Below, piece by piece: positions 25,645-35,546 of a stretch of DNA of 64,000 bases. Each line of letters starts with the position of its first letter. The stretch's first letter is position 1. Both the position numbers and the translations under genes were made by a program. The stretch is from assembly GCA_013176395.1 (NCBI GenBank), contig JABMLP010000019.1, positions 806,001-870,000 of the forward strand, in the 5' to 3' direction. The notes under the pieces were generated by a model. That model ran no database searches, was not told the DNA's origin, and was given only the letters and a program-made list of their open reading frames with translations. This DNA comes from Venturia oleaginea. Taxonomy: Eukaryota; Ascomycota; Dothideomycetes; Venturiales; Venturiaceae.

Positions 25645-26422
25645 TCAGAACCACGGGTGGGACCTGAGATTATCATGCGTTTGAAGGAGGGACTACCGAA
25701 CTAGTTGAGGAAAGAATGATTGGGAATCTGGGATCCTATCGGCCGCGGGTCTTTTGTTGAGAGGCGTGAGAGGGTCGTAGGGCTGGGGCTTGCATGTGGA
25801 CAGGAACGGTTGACAAAAGTGGTGGATATAATGAAGTCAGACTCGATGATGGTCAAAAGTTTCGAGGCGCCTCTTATGCGACAAAAAGTACCTTAATCAA
25901 GCTTCGTCCAGCTTTCAGCTAGTATTAGAGTCGGTCATGGGATCCCTCTTGCTGGCACGGATCGATCTCCGACTGGATTCGGGCTGCACTCCTTCGTCTT
26001 TGACTGGCCGATTCTCAGATCGCTTGTGCAGAAACGTGTCTGGCTCTGGGGAAGAGAGCGCCACCCCGTGGTCTAGACAACTGCTGGGTATGATCACAGC
26101 CACGGACTAGGGATTCAGGAGATTTGGGATATCTAAAGATAGTAGTCCATCGTATCCGACTTGATGCGCTGAAGTACTGGTGTAAGAGCATGACCCCACC
26201 ATGAGTCAACAGAGGCTATGGCCAATCATATCCCGCTCATCATTGGGCCTCAACATTCAGCCATAGCTCAATAATTCAACAACAACAACACCACCACCAA
26301 GCTCCAGAGGGGTTGGATTGTACCATCTTATCGATAAGATAAAGAATTCGATTGTTAGCAATGACCAATTGCCAATCGCCGCGTGACGGTGTGTCAGTCA
26401 TCATATTGCATCACACAACTCC
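25645..26422. promoter_or_regulatory. Divergent promoter region GPD1 / RKI1
   Basis: About 780 bp separate the two divergent genes. An AGGGG stress-element-like pentamer lies near 26308 and a perfect GATA palindrome at 26325-26340. No third gene is supported between them. Confidence 0.55.
26325..26340. promoter_or_regulatory. Perfect 16-bp palindromic double GATA site
   Basis: ATCTTATCGATAAGAT is its own reverse complement and contains two head-to-head GATAAG motifs, the core bound by fungal GATA factors (AreA, SreA, Nsd types). It sits 83 bp upstream of the RKI1 start. Binding is inferred from the motif only. Confidence 0.5.
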
Positions 26423-27567
26423 ATGATCCGCGGACTTCTCGTAACTAAAGGAAGACGAAATCTACTACTAAGCGTCAGGTCCAGACCCTCTCTCAAACTA
26501 CTTCAATCCGCAGAACAACCATCGCAGCTTCACCAGAGCACTCTCATTCGTACCAGTTGCAGGCCATTGACCTATACGCCCACCTCCACTATTCATCACT
26601 CAAAACTTCCCTTCGCCTCATACTACTCCACCACCAGAATGGCGGCAGCAAAGGTTGAAGAAGCAAAGGCGTTGGCCGGCAAACGTGCCGTGGCGGAACA
26701 TTTTGATGCGAAAATGAACTATGTGGGCATTGGCTCGGGAACTACAATTCTCTATGTCGTGGATGAGATCGCACGTCTGCTATCTTCAAACCAGGAAGCC
26801 AAGCACCGAATACGCTTCGTACCCACGGGTTATCAATCAAGACAATCGATAATAACGGCAGGGCTGACACCAATTGCTTTCGATTCGTTACCACATGGGG
26901 TGGTCCTGGACGTTGCCTTCGATGGCGCAGATGAGGTGGATGATGAGTTGAACTGTATTAAGGGCGGAGGAGCGTGTCTCTTTCAAGAGAAGCTTGTGGC
27001 AGAAAGAGCAAGAAAATTTGTCTGCGTTGCTGGTATGTCGATACTCATTTTCTCTTGCACGGTCTGTAAAGCTAATCGTACCACCCAGACTACCGCAAAT
27101 TACAATCCCACCTCTTGACAGGATGGAAAACAATTCCAATTGAAGTCGCCCCCATGTCCATTTACAGTGTCCAGCACTCCCTCACCCTTCTTGGCTCTAC
27201 CGAACCCATTGTCCGTCTCGGGCCTATGTTGAAATCTGGGCCGCTAAAAACAGACCAAGATTTCTTCATCATCGACGCGCACTTTCCAGAGCCTTTGATG
27301 ACACATGCTGACGTTGCAGCTGGCAAGGGCAAGGGTGATGGCAGTGACGGTACATGGGAGGTCAACAATCTAAGCAAGGCCATCAAAGCTATTACTGGCG
27401 TATTAGAAGTTGGTTTGTTTTGTGGCATAGACGGAATCACAGCGAAAGAGCTTTATGACAAGGGAGATAAGAAGTTAACGGCACATGGGGGGCAAAAGCC
27501 TGTTGCTTGCTACTTTGGCATGGAAGACGGCAGTGTGGTCGAAAGACAACGTCAGTCATCTTCATAG
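26423..27567 (+). CDS. RKI1: Ribose-5-phosphate isomerase A
   Basis: Two exons, 26423-27032 and 27089-27567, joined across a 56-nt intron (GTATGT, GCTAAT, CCCAG), encode 362 residues. The enzyme interconverts ribose-5-phosphate and ribulose-5-phosphate in the non-oxidative pentose phosphate pathway. Family motifs are clear: YVGIGSGTT (phosphate loop, 104-108), DVAFDGADEVD (catalytic Asp, 167-173) and IKGGGACLFQEKLV. After the splice, DYRKLQSHLLTGWKTIPIEV continues the fold. The first 72 residues are not part of the enzyme. They are rich in Arg, Ser and Thr with one acidic residue, like a mitochondrial presequence. An internal ATG at 26639 (MAAAKVEEAK) would give the usual cytosolic length of 290 residues. 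Confidence 0.93.
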
Positions 27568-28999
27568 ACCCAGGAGGGAGCATGGCACGTTCTCCTCGTC
27601 GTATTACCCGTGATAAGGTAAGAGGAAGAACCTGGAATAAGAAAATTGACAGGATCCTGATGTTCAAATCGAAATTACATGAGACCAGCTTACGACATAG
27701 ACGATATTGTAAGATATCAGGTTCATTGCTCTATGTCATGATGTGTTTGGTTATTCTCAAATCACTTCCCATGTGGTAAATCATCCTCTGTAGGTAGAAT
27801 GCTTACAGCCAGATAGCATAACTCGTCCAGCTACTCAACATCCTTTACCAATACTCAGTCTTAGTGGGAAACTTTCAGCATCAGATTACATGAGGTCACG
27901 CATGAACACCTTATGTCGCACTGCATAGCTACGGTGGCGAAAGTATTTACTTGGCTGCATTCCATGGGCCTCGTTCAATGAACATAGCGAGGGACGTTAT
28001 CAGCAATATCAAATGCACATCCATATGCCTTTGCCCGTACTCGTATATAACGACTTCGCGAGTGGCCGCGAATCTTACGGAGACAGAGGCCAAGGCCGAA
28101 AATGGGAAAGAGAGCACAATATTGAAGGCGCATCTTCACGCATTTCTCCCCAGTGGCCAGTTACTAGCAGACTGTAACGATTCCTTCCCGCTCGCTATCG
28201 ATCATCTTTCATGATTCCATTGCCATTGCCAGCACCTTTGCCTTGGACGGCAACGCACATTGCGTGGAGGACGGGATTTTCTAGCTACAGATCTAGCTCC
28301 CACCTCAGTCAGAGTTCATCGACTTAGCTGACTTCGTTCAACTGATCTACCCGTCTGTGTCACTCTTGATCTACTACCATGTGACACACAATGCACAATG
28401 GTCAACTTGCCGTGGTGCAGAACACCGCTATCTATAGATTCCGATACGATTTACTCACTGCGGGGTTGTGTAGCTCGCCTCTTTCGGAAGAGGTGGCGTT
28501 ACATTATGCGGGTGAAGCTGCGTACCTATAGCATCACTTGTGCTCTTGTACACGCACTCTCCAGCCTGGGTGCTATACGGAGGATATACGAGAGGGAGCT
28601 GGACATGTAAACTCGGGAGAGAATTTTTTCTTTGAATATGTGTTTTGGACGGTCGATTACTGATTAGATTATCCCATTTTAGCAGTAAGTGGAAGCAGCC
28701 TCTCCAAGACCGTGGAGATGGAATCTTCTTGTCGGAGATTCGCCAACCAGTTTTCTCACATGCATATGCAAACACCCCGTACCGCAGCTATGGTGGGATA
28801 ACCCTTGCTAAGAATGGATTAGAGAGCATATTTTTGGACAAGCAGATACGAAGGACATGTTGATGGCTTTGGATGTAAAATGGCTTTCCATTTCCTCGGG
28901 AGACTCGATCACTATAAAAAGAGGCTGCCGCTCGCATGCAGACTTCCTTGTTGCAGATCTTGATAACAATCCTCCGGCGCCTTTCTCTACTCGCATTTC
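27568..28999. other. Intergenic interval
   Basis: No supported gene in 1.4 kb. Short frames such as 27951-28214 and 28398-28610 lack domains and splice partners. The distal part is the promoter side of the DUF2235 gene. Confidence 0.5.
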
Positions 29000-31420
29000 A
29001 TGGCAACTCTTCAACCTCATGTCATACCTGGACGTCGCAACTCTTTCGTACCGGACCAGGGACGTCGAGCTTCAAATGTCCAGGATAATCAACCAGAGAT
29101 GATTCCTATCCAAAGCGAAATTGGCAACCGTTCAAGAAAGTCTCGAAGGAAGTTCGTCCTGTGCTTCGATGGCACGGGCAACAAATTTTCAGGCACGGAT
29201 TCGGATTCGAATATCTTGAAGATATATCGCATGCTTGATCGGGATGATAGCAGCCAGTTCCACTACTATCAGCCTGGGATTGGCACTTATGTTGCCACAA
29301 GTTCCTTTTCGCACACCTCGACTTTTGATAGATTCAAGTCATGGTATGCATCTGGCGCCATTTTTCCACAACCAAGTAGACACTGAGCAAAACTCACTAG
29401 GTATGCCAAAGCAAAAGACTCTGCCGTCGGCACATCCTTTGACGAGCATGTCATGGGCGGGTACAAGGTAATCTCTTTCTGTTCTCTAGGCCTCGGCAAG
29501 GCTCGTCCTTACACAAACACCCTGGATATAGCTTACAAGATCACTCTGGCCCAATCCCTGGAGCTTTTTGATCTGAACATCGCCAAAAAAGTTCGTTATC
29601 AATTTAGAGCTGAGAGGCAGCTGAGCTAACCTGTTTCCGTGCATTTGAAGGCAGAGCGGAGACTTGGAATCAAGGCCACACCGCAGGCCATTTCTTCGCT
29701 TATAGTCTCTTGACCTTGATATGAATCGTCGGCGGACCAGGCTGACCAGTGCCCTAGTTTCTCATGCGATACTACAACGTCGGCGATGACTTATTTCTCT
29801 TCGGCTTCTCTCGTGGAGCATACACAGCACGATTTCTGGCTGAGATGCTTGATCACGTCGGCTTGCTATCGGCTGGCAACGAAGAAATGTGTCGTTTCGC
29901 ATGGAAGGCATTCCAAAAATGGCAATGCCGAACAGAGGCCACGAATAAGGAGAGAGATCAGAAAAGATTTCTCATGAACTACATGTTTGCTTTCCGTGAG
30001 ACCTTCTCTCGTCCCGTTCATCGGTGGGTACAATTGAACATTTACTTAACAGAATAGAGCTAATTTTTCATAGCATCCGATTTCTCGGCCTCTTCGATAC
30101 AGTGAACAGCGTCCCACAGTTTGAAAACGCCCTGATGAAACGCTCAAAATTTCCCTACACGGCACGAAGTACAGCTAAAGTGATTCGTCACGCCGTGGCC
30201 ATAGACGAGCGCCGCGCAAAATTCAGACAAGATCTGATCTCAGAACTCAAGCCAACGCGAGAAGCTCACTATCGCCGTCGCCATAGACACCTCCACCTCT
30301 GGGACCCAGCGGAAGTTGACAAGAAAACCGAGGTCGAAGAGATGAACCGGGGAAGGACGAGTATGGAGTCACACACTGATCCACTTGAACCTGCGCAGCC
30401 TAGACTTCAAGTCCCGAGGTTTCGAGATTCGTCCGAGGTTTCTGGTGGTAGGAGTTTGAGTCCTAACATACCGCGTAGAGATGATGATGGTGATAGTTTT
30501 GTTACTAGTGCGAGTCAGGACTCTCTCGCGGCTATTAGGAGGGACAATGGAATTTGGGCTAGTGATGAGGATTCTGATTGTGAGGAACAGGATATTAAGG
30601 AGGTTTGGTTTCCAGGCTGTCACGCTGTACGTCTTCCCTCTTCCACCACGCCGTGATTGCCATCTGACGAGTCTAGGATATCGGTGGCGGCTGGCCTCTA
30701 ACTCCAGGCGAAGATGCAGCATTAAGCCATGTCCCTCTCGTCTGGATGGTCCGCGAAGCAGAAAGAGCAGGTCTCTATTTCGACCCGAAAAAAGTTCGCG
30801 CCTTGAACTGTTCACCCGAAGACCACCCATCCAAGCGTCGCAAAACAATTGTACCACAAATCGCCATCGAACCTGCCTCACCTCCCGAAAATACATCCAC
30901 CAGTGGTCTACACCACCCCACCCCATCTCCAGCAGACGCCCTCCCGGCCTCGACACCCTCCAATTTCCAGAGCATGCTGAATGACGCAGCAACAAAAGGC
31001 CGAATCCACGACGTCCTCCAATTCAACCAAGGCGCCTCCTCCCTTTCGGTCCTCTCCTGGAATATAATGGAATACCTCCCCTTCCGCCGCATGGACCTCA
31101 AACCAGACGGAACCTGGAAATCCATCATCTGGCCACTACCAAAAGGTGAGGTACGCGATATACCTGATGAAGTCGTGATTCACAATTCTGTTATCAAGAG
31201 GATGGAATACGATGCGAGTTACCGGCCAGGAAACTTGATAATGGGTGGTGGAGGGAGGGGTATTAGGAAAGCGCCGGAGAGGGAGGGGATGGGGAGGTGG
31301 AAGGTTGTTAGGGAGAAGGGGGATTTGATTGGGGAGTGTTTTGCTAGAGAGGGGAGGCCGGTGGGGAGTCGGAGGGGGACGGAGGTGGAGAAGCATGGTA
31401 AGGAGAGTAAGTCGAATTAG
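29000..31420 (+). CDS. DUF2235 alpha/beta-hydrolase-like protein
   Basis: Five exons (29000-29343, 29401-29467, 29758-30023, 30074-30626, 30677-31420) encode 657 residues. Phases agree at every junction. The DUF2235 core begins [20 protein letters not shown], runs through YYQPGIGTY and reaches the nucleophile elbow [18 protein letters not shown], with Ser155 as the likely nucleophile. [13 protein letters not shown] and [15 protein letters not shown] follow, and PGCHADIGGGW supplies the late Asp/His region. Members of this family include bacterial Tle1 phospholipase effectors, but the fungal proteins are mostly uncharacterised; lipase activity is inferred. A disordered acidic and Ser-rich insert lies at about 300-400 and a basic tail at the C-terminus. 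The second intron is unusually long (290 nt). Confidence 0.88.
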
Positions 31421-31804
31421 CACGTCTTTTCACAGGGCAGTAGTGGGAAGTCATGCAGCTGACACTTCTGGATACTTAATCTTGTTATGGGCTTCGTATG
31501 GATATGTAGCTAGCTTTATTTGAAGTTGAAATTCGACAAATCTCTTAACATCGTAAACTAGAAGAATTGTGGGAAATTTATCAATGCGAAATCGACGAAG
31601 CGACTGTGCAGTCTTCGATTGAGACACGCTTTTGATTTTGCAAAAATCGATACGTACTTTAATGGTATCATCGCCATAGCCATGGCTCGTGAATCATCCA
31701 TCATAAATCCTAGTTAGGAAACCCTTGTTTGAACGCCTTTACCTTTGCCATGTCGTACGTTTCGCCATTCCCAATACCAGAATTTTGAATATTCTTTTGC
31801 CAAT

Positions 31805-32751
31805 CTAGAATCTCTGCTTCATCCTCGCGCTGACAGTGCGCAGATTGTTGTACACCTGCTATGGTCAGTAATCATCTATTTGACACAGCTTGAACGTTCA
31901 ATCTTACTTTGCCAGGCGGTTTGCCCAGAATCAGCGAAACGATAGATTCTCTCGCAACATGGATGTTGTTGAACCCTCCTAGAATATGGATCTTGGAATC
32001 GGCAAGCACGATACGGGTTTTTGTGCTGTTCTCAATGGCGAACTTGGTCTTTCTGCTCCGATGTCAGCTGGTGTCTTGACTGCAACAAAAGAATGGCGAC
32101 ACACCCGTCCTTCCCAGCAATGCGACCAATTGCTCTGCTTTTGTGGTCTCCCTCTAGCGTCTTAACGTCCTTGATCTCAAAGGTCTCTATGTACACTAAA
32201 AAAGGGTCAGCTTTGAGCCCGGGCCAAGTGATGCTGAGATTCTTACAATCGTCCAATCGCAGAAGAGCAATGGCGTCGTCCAGATCGAAACCAAGGGCAA
32301 ATGCTCGAACGAAATCTTCACCTTTCTGCAAGGCGCCAGGATCCGTAGTTGTCTTTGGTGACGTGCGCATCTCTACTGCCCTCAATTTGACATTCATCCT
32401 CACTTGTAATTTTAGGTGTTCCACCAGCGGAGTGTATATCTTCGCCCAGTTTGCCTTCAGCGGCGAGAATCGATGCGGTGGTACTGGCACTTTCCTCATT
32501 TCTACTCGAAAAACAGTCGCTGTGTCTGAGGAGGGAGCAAAATTCGGTCGGCCATCTGCGGTCTTTGAAGATTCGAGGTACATGCTTGGTAATTTGTTTC
32601 TGTCGGAGGGTTCCAATATGAAAGTGGTAGGAGCTGTAGCGGTAGGGTCTAGTATTTCTTCAGTGTCTTGGTCCATTGTTTCCATCTCTTCATCTTCAAT
32701 TTGGGGGAGGGGCACGTCTTCGGGCGCTCGCAGCGCGGTGGGGGCAGGCAT
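31805..32751 (-). CDS. PNO1: Pre-rRNA processing KH protein Pno1/Dim2
   Basis: Four exons on the minus strand (32247-32751, 32105-32195, 31908-32052, 31805-31855) encode 263 residues, close to the yeast length. Pno1 binds the 3' end of 18S pre-rRNA and recruits Nob1 and Dim1 during 40S assembly. The N-terminus is acidic (VPLPQIEDEEMETMDQD). The two KH-like halves follow: VEMRKVPVPPHRFSPLKANW, then DHKSRAIGRIAGKDGKTKFA, TRIVLADSKIHILGG and the family hallmark LILGKPPGKVYNNLRTVSAR. All three introns are 50-60 nt with ordinary signals. The start is the ATG at 32751, matching the conserved MPAPTAL beginning; the open frame further upstream has no ATG. It is divergent from MDM31. Confidence 0.95.
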
Positions 32752-33039
32752 ATTGGAGTCGCGTTGTTTGTTTTTTCGTGCGGGAGTTAGGAGTACAACG
32801 GTGGTTAAGCTGGGAGGACTCGAGCGGTGGTGGTATTCTTTGGTTGTCGAATTCGATCGCAAAAAGTTTAAGCGATTTGCCGCGCGTTTGGCGCCGGTGT
32901 AGAAAATGCGTCATCTTATTAGGCTGTGATAGGCGCTCAAATGGCTGGAAAGAAGATCAAAAAGTTAGCACACACGACCAACCACCTATTCTCGCGACTG
33001 GGCTAGAACATATATCACCATGCTGCCCATTATACGATA
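32752..33039. promoter_or_regulatory. 288-bp divergent promoter PNO1 / MDM31
   Basis: The two start codons are 288 bp apart on opposite strands, so this spacer must carry both promoters. No distinctive motif is claimed. Confidence 0.5.
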
Positions 33040-35285
33040 ATGTTGCGCAATGTAGGCACGAGGATTGGCGAGGCATGCAGGCCAAAATCCCTCGACTTCC
33101 TCGCAATCAATACTACCAGGAGTCCGTTGACGAGACAAAAAACACTCCATTTCCCCACCATATCCACCTTCCAGCGACATTTCTACACTCCTCGAACATC
33201 ATCCCCTATCACACTTCATCCTTTTACCCCGAGATGGCAGATGCCTGAGCAACCCTCGAACTTACAGCATCTCGCATCAATAGCATGGAAACGCTGCGCA
33301 CATTCGAGATCAAAGAGACGGCGTCTGGTTGGCGAAATAAGAAACAAGAGCTCTGTCAGCAATGGGAAGAGCAGGGTGCCGTTACCCAATGTATCGGCTC
33401 CAAAGGCAGAGCTGTCGCCAAAAGCCAAACCGGAAAAATCTGCCCAAAAGATCGAAGATCCCATACCCCCGACCAGCCACCATTTGTTGGATAGGCTACC
33501 CCAGCTGCCTCACATACATCGACCGACGAAAGAAGAATTACTGGCCGCCGCATCTGGGGCTTGGGCAAGATTCGGTGTTCGATTCAAGTGGTTCTCCATT
33601 AAGAGCGCGAGGCCCTTTAACATTGATGACATCAGCGCTTTCTTTTCGTGGATATTCGTAGGGCATCTTGTGTGGCTAATTGTTGGAACCACGACTTTCG
33701 TTTCATTGCTAGTATTCGTGGTCAACACTGTTTTTGCACAAGGTGAGCTAGAGAATTGAAGTTGAATTCTGGCATAAGACTAATCCCCAGGTAGAAACGC
33801 TTGCTAGATGGATTGGAAACTACCTTACTCGGTCTACCGGTGTCCATGTAATCTTCGAATCGGCCGTTGTACCCAAATGGAAGTCTGGTGTGATAAGCTT
33901 CCAGAACGTTTTCGTTTCCCGCAGACCTGGACAAGGAAAGGCAAAGGTCACCAAAGGTTCGCAATCCGAGGCTGCTGCGGCCGCGGCCGCTGCAGCACAT
34001 GTAGAGGGGAAAACAGATCCAGAAGAGGACGACGGCAATTACACCCAGTTTGACGTCGCGATCGACACTGTTAATGTTACCCTTTCTTTTGCGAAATGGT
34101 TCAACAGCAAGGGCTTGTTAGGAGACGTCGAGATCAAGGGAGTGCGTGGTGTCATCGACCGGACACATGTTCGACCACCCACCGAGTACAGGAGTCCACA
34201 GTCATACAAGCATGAGCACCAGCTTGGAGATTTCGAACTTGACTCCTTCAAGATGGAGGACTTGCTGGTGACCATTTACCAACCCAACAACTTCCGGCCG
34301 TTCTCAGTGAGCATATTCTCATGTGATTTGCCGCAATTGCGCAAGCAGTGGCTGTTTTACGACTTTCTCTCGGCGAATATGATGTCTGGGTCCTTCGATA
34401 ACTCGCTCTTCACTATTCATCCGCGGCAAACCCACAATTATACTGGCCAGCAATTGAGCCACGGCATGGAGACTGACGGCGAGGCAGTTCAATGGAAAAA
34501 GCACACCCGATTCCGGATTGACGCGCTGAACATCGATCACTTGAACCGTGGTGTGGAGGGTCCATTCTCTTGGATCTCGCAGGGCAATGTCGACATTGTG
34601 TCTGATATAATGTTTCCCAACGATGAAGAAGGAATTGCAAAAGTCATGTCCGATTTCTATGACAGGCTAGAGGCCACAGTAACAACCTCTGCCAGGGAGG
34701 GCCTATCAAATGCCCGAGAAAGCATCTCAAACGCACGAGAAGGCTTCGCAAGCGCCCGTAAGGAATTTCCACTCAAGAGTGGCGAAGACCACGGCGGGAA
34801 CGTCCACCAGGCTGAACATGATGAACCTTCCAACACGACGCCCATCGTTGATGATAATGACAACAGATTTATGATTATGGATCTTCGAGTACATCTGAAC
34901 GATGTCCGAGCCACCGTTCCTCTCTTCACGAAGGATATTTCTTATGTCAACAACGCCCTTATTCGACCCATTGTCGCCTATATCAATTCGAAACGGACGT
35001 TCATTCCCGTGAATTGCAGGGTTGTGAAGAAGATGATGGATTTCGATGGCAGCTGGACTATTTATGACTCGGGCTTAATGGATGACTTGGGACGAGAGGT
35101 GAGCTAGTACTACACCTACTTCATGATCCATAGTGCTAATAACGTCACAGGTGTACGAAGCATTCGCCCGCGACGTCCTAGATGACGATCGACTCCGGCG
35201 AAGGAGATTCAAAAAAGTGGGAGTTTGGACGCTGCAACTTGCAGCTCAAGCATTATTTATAGGCATGGCAGGCAATATCGCATGA
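33040..35285 (+). CDS. MDM31: Mitochondrial inner membrane protein Mdm31/Mdm32 family
   Basis: Three exons (33040-33742, 33795-35098, 35151-35285) encode 713 residues. Mdm31 and Mdm32 are inner-membrane proteins needed for mitochondrial shape, nucleoid stability and phospholipid homeostasis. The first 55 residues (MLRNVGTRIGEACR...) are basic and form a presequence. A basic, Pro-rich linker precedes a membrane span at about 200-234 (FFSWIFVGHLVWLIVG...). The large domain facing the intermembrane space follows: GVHVIFESAVVPKWKSGV, FVSRRP, GLLGDVEIKGVRGVIDRTH, ISQGNVDIVSDIMFP and MDLRVHLNDVRATVPLF. A second hydrophobic segment closes the protein. At the first intron the acceptor GGTAG at 33794 is required to keep the frame (AQETLARWIGNYLT). 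A run of nine alanines interrupts the domain near residue 265. Confidence 0.93.
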
Positions 35286-35546
35286 TAGCCGTCGATCACG
35301 AGGTTTCGGGATACTTGCATGGCGTTCGGAGCTCTGTTTATTTGGAATACAGGCAAGAATTGCTAATGCGTAATGCTAGCAGGATGGTTGTAACACTCAC
35401 ACGAACGACCTTGAAGGAAAGGTCGACCTATGACGAATAGATCATAGAATTATTGCACTCATACACGCGACTTTATCACCAGGTTGGAACTGCTCACAGG
35501 GGTGACAAAACGATGATTCTGGATCGTCAATAACCGGCAAGTTGCT

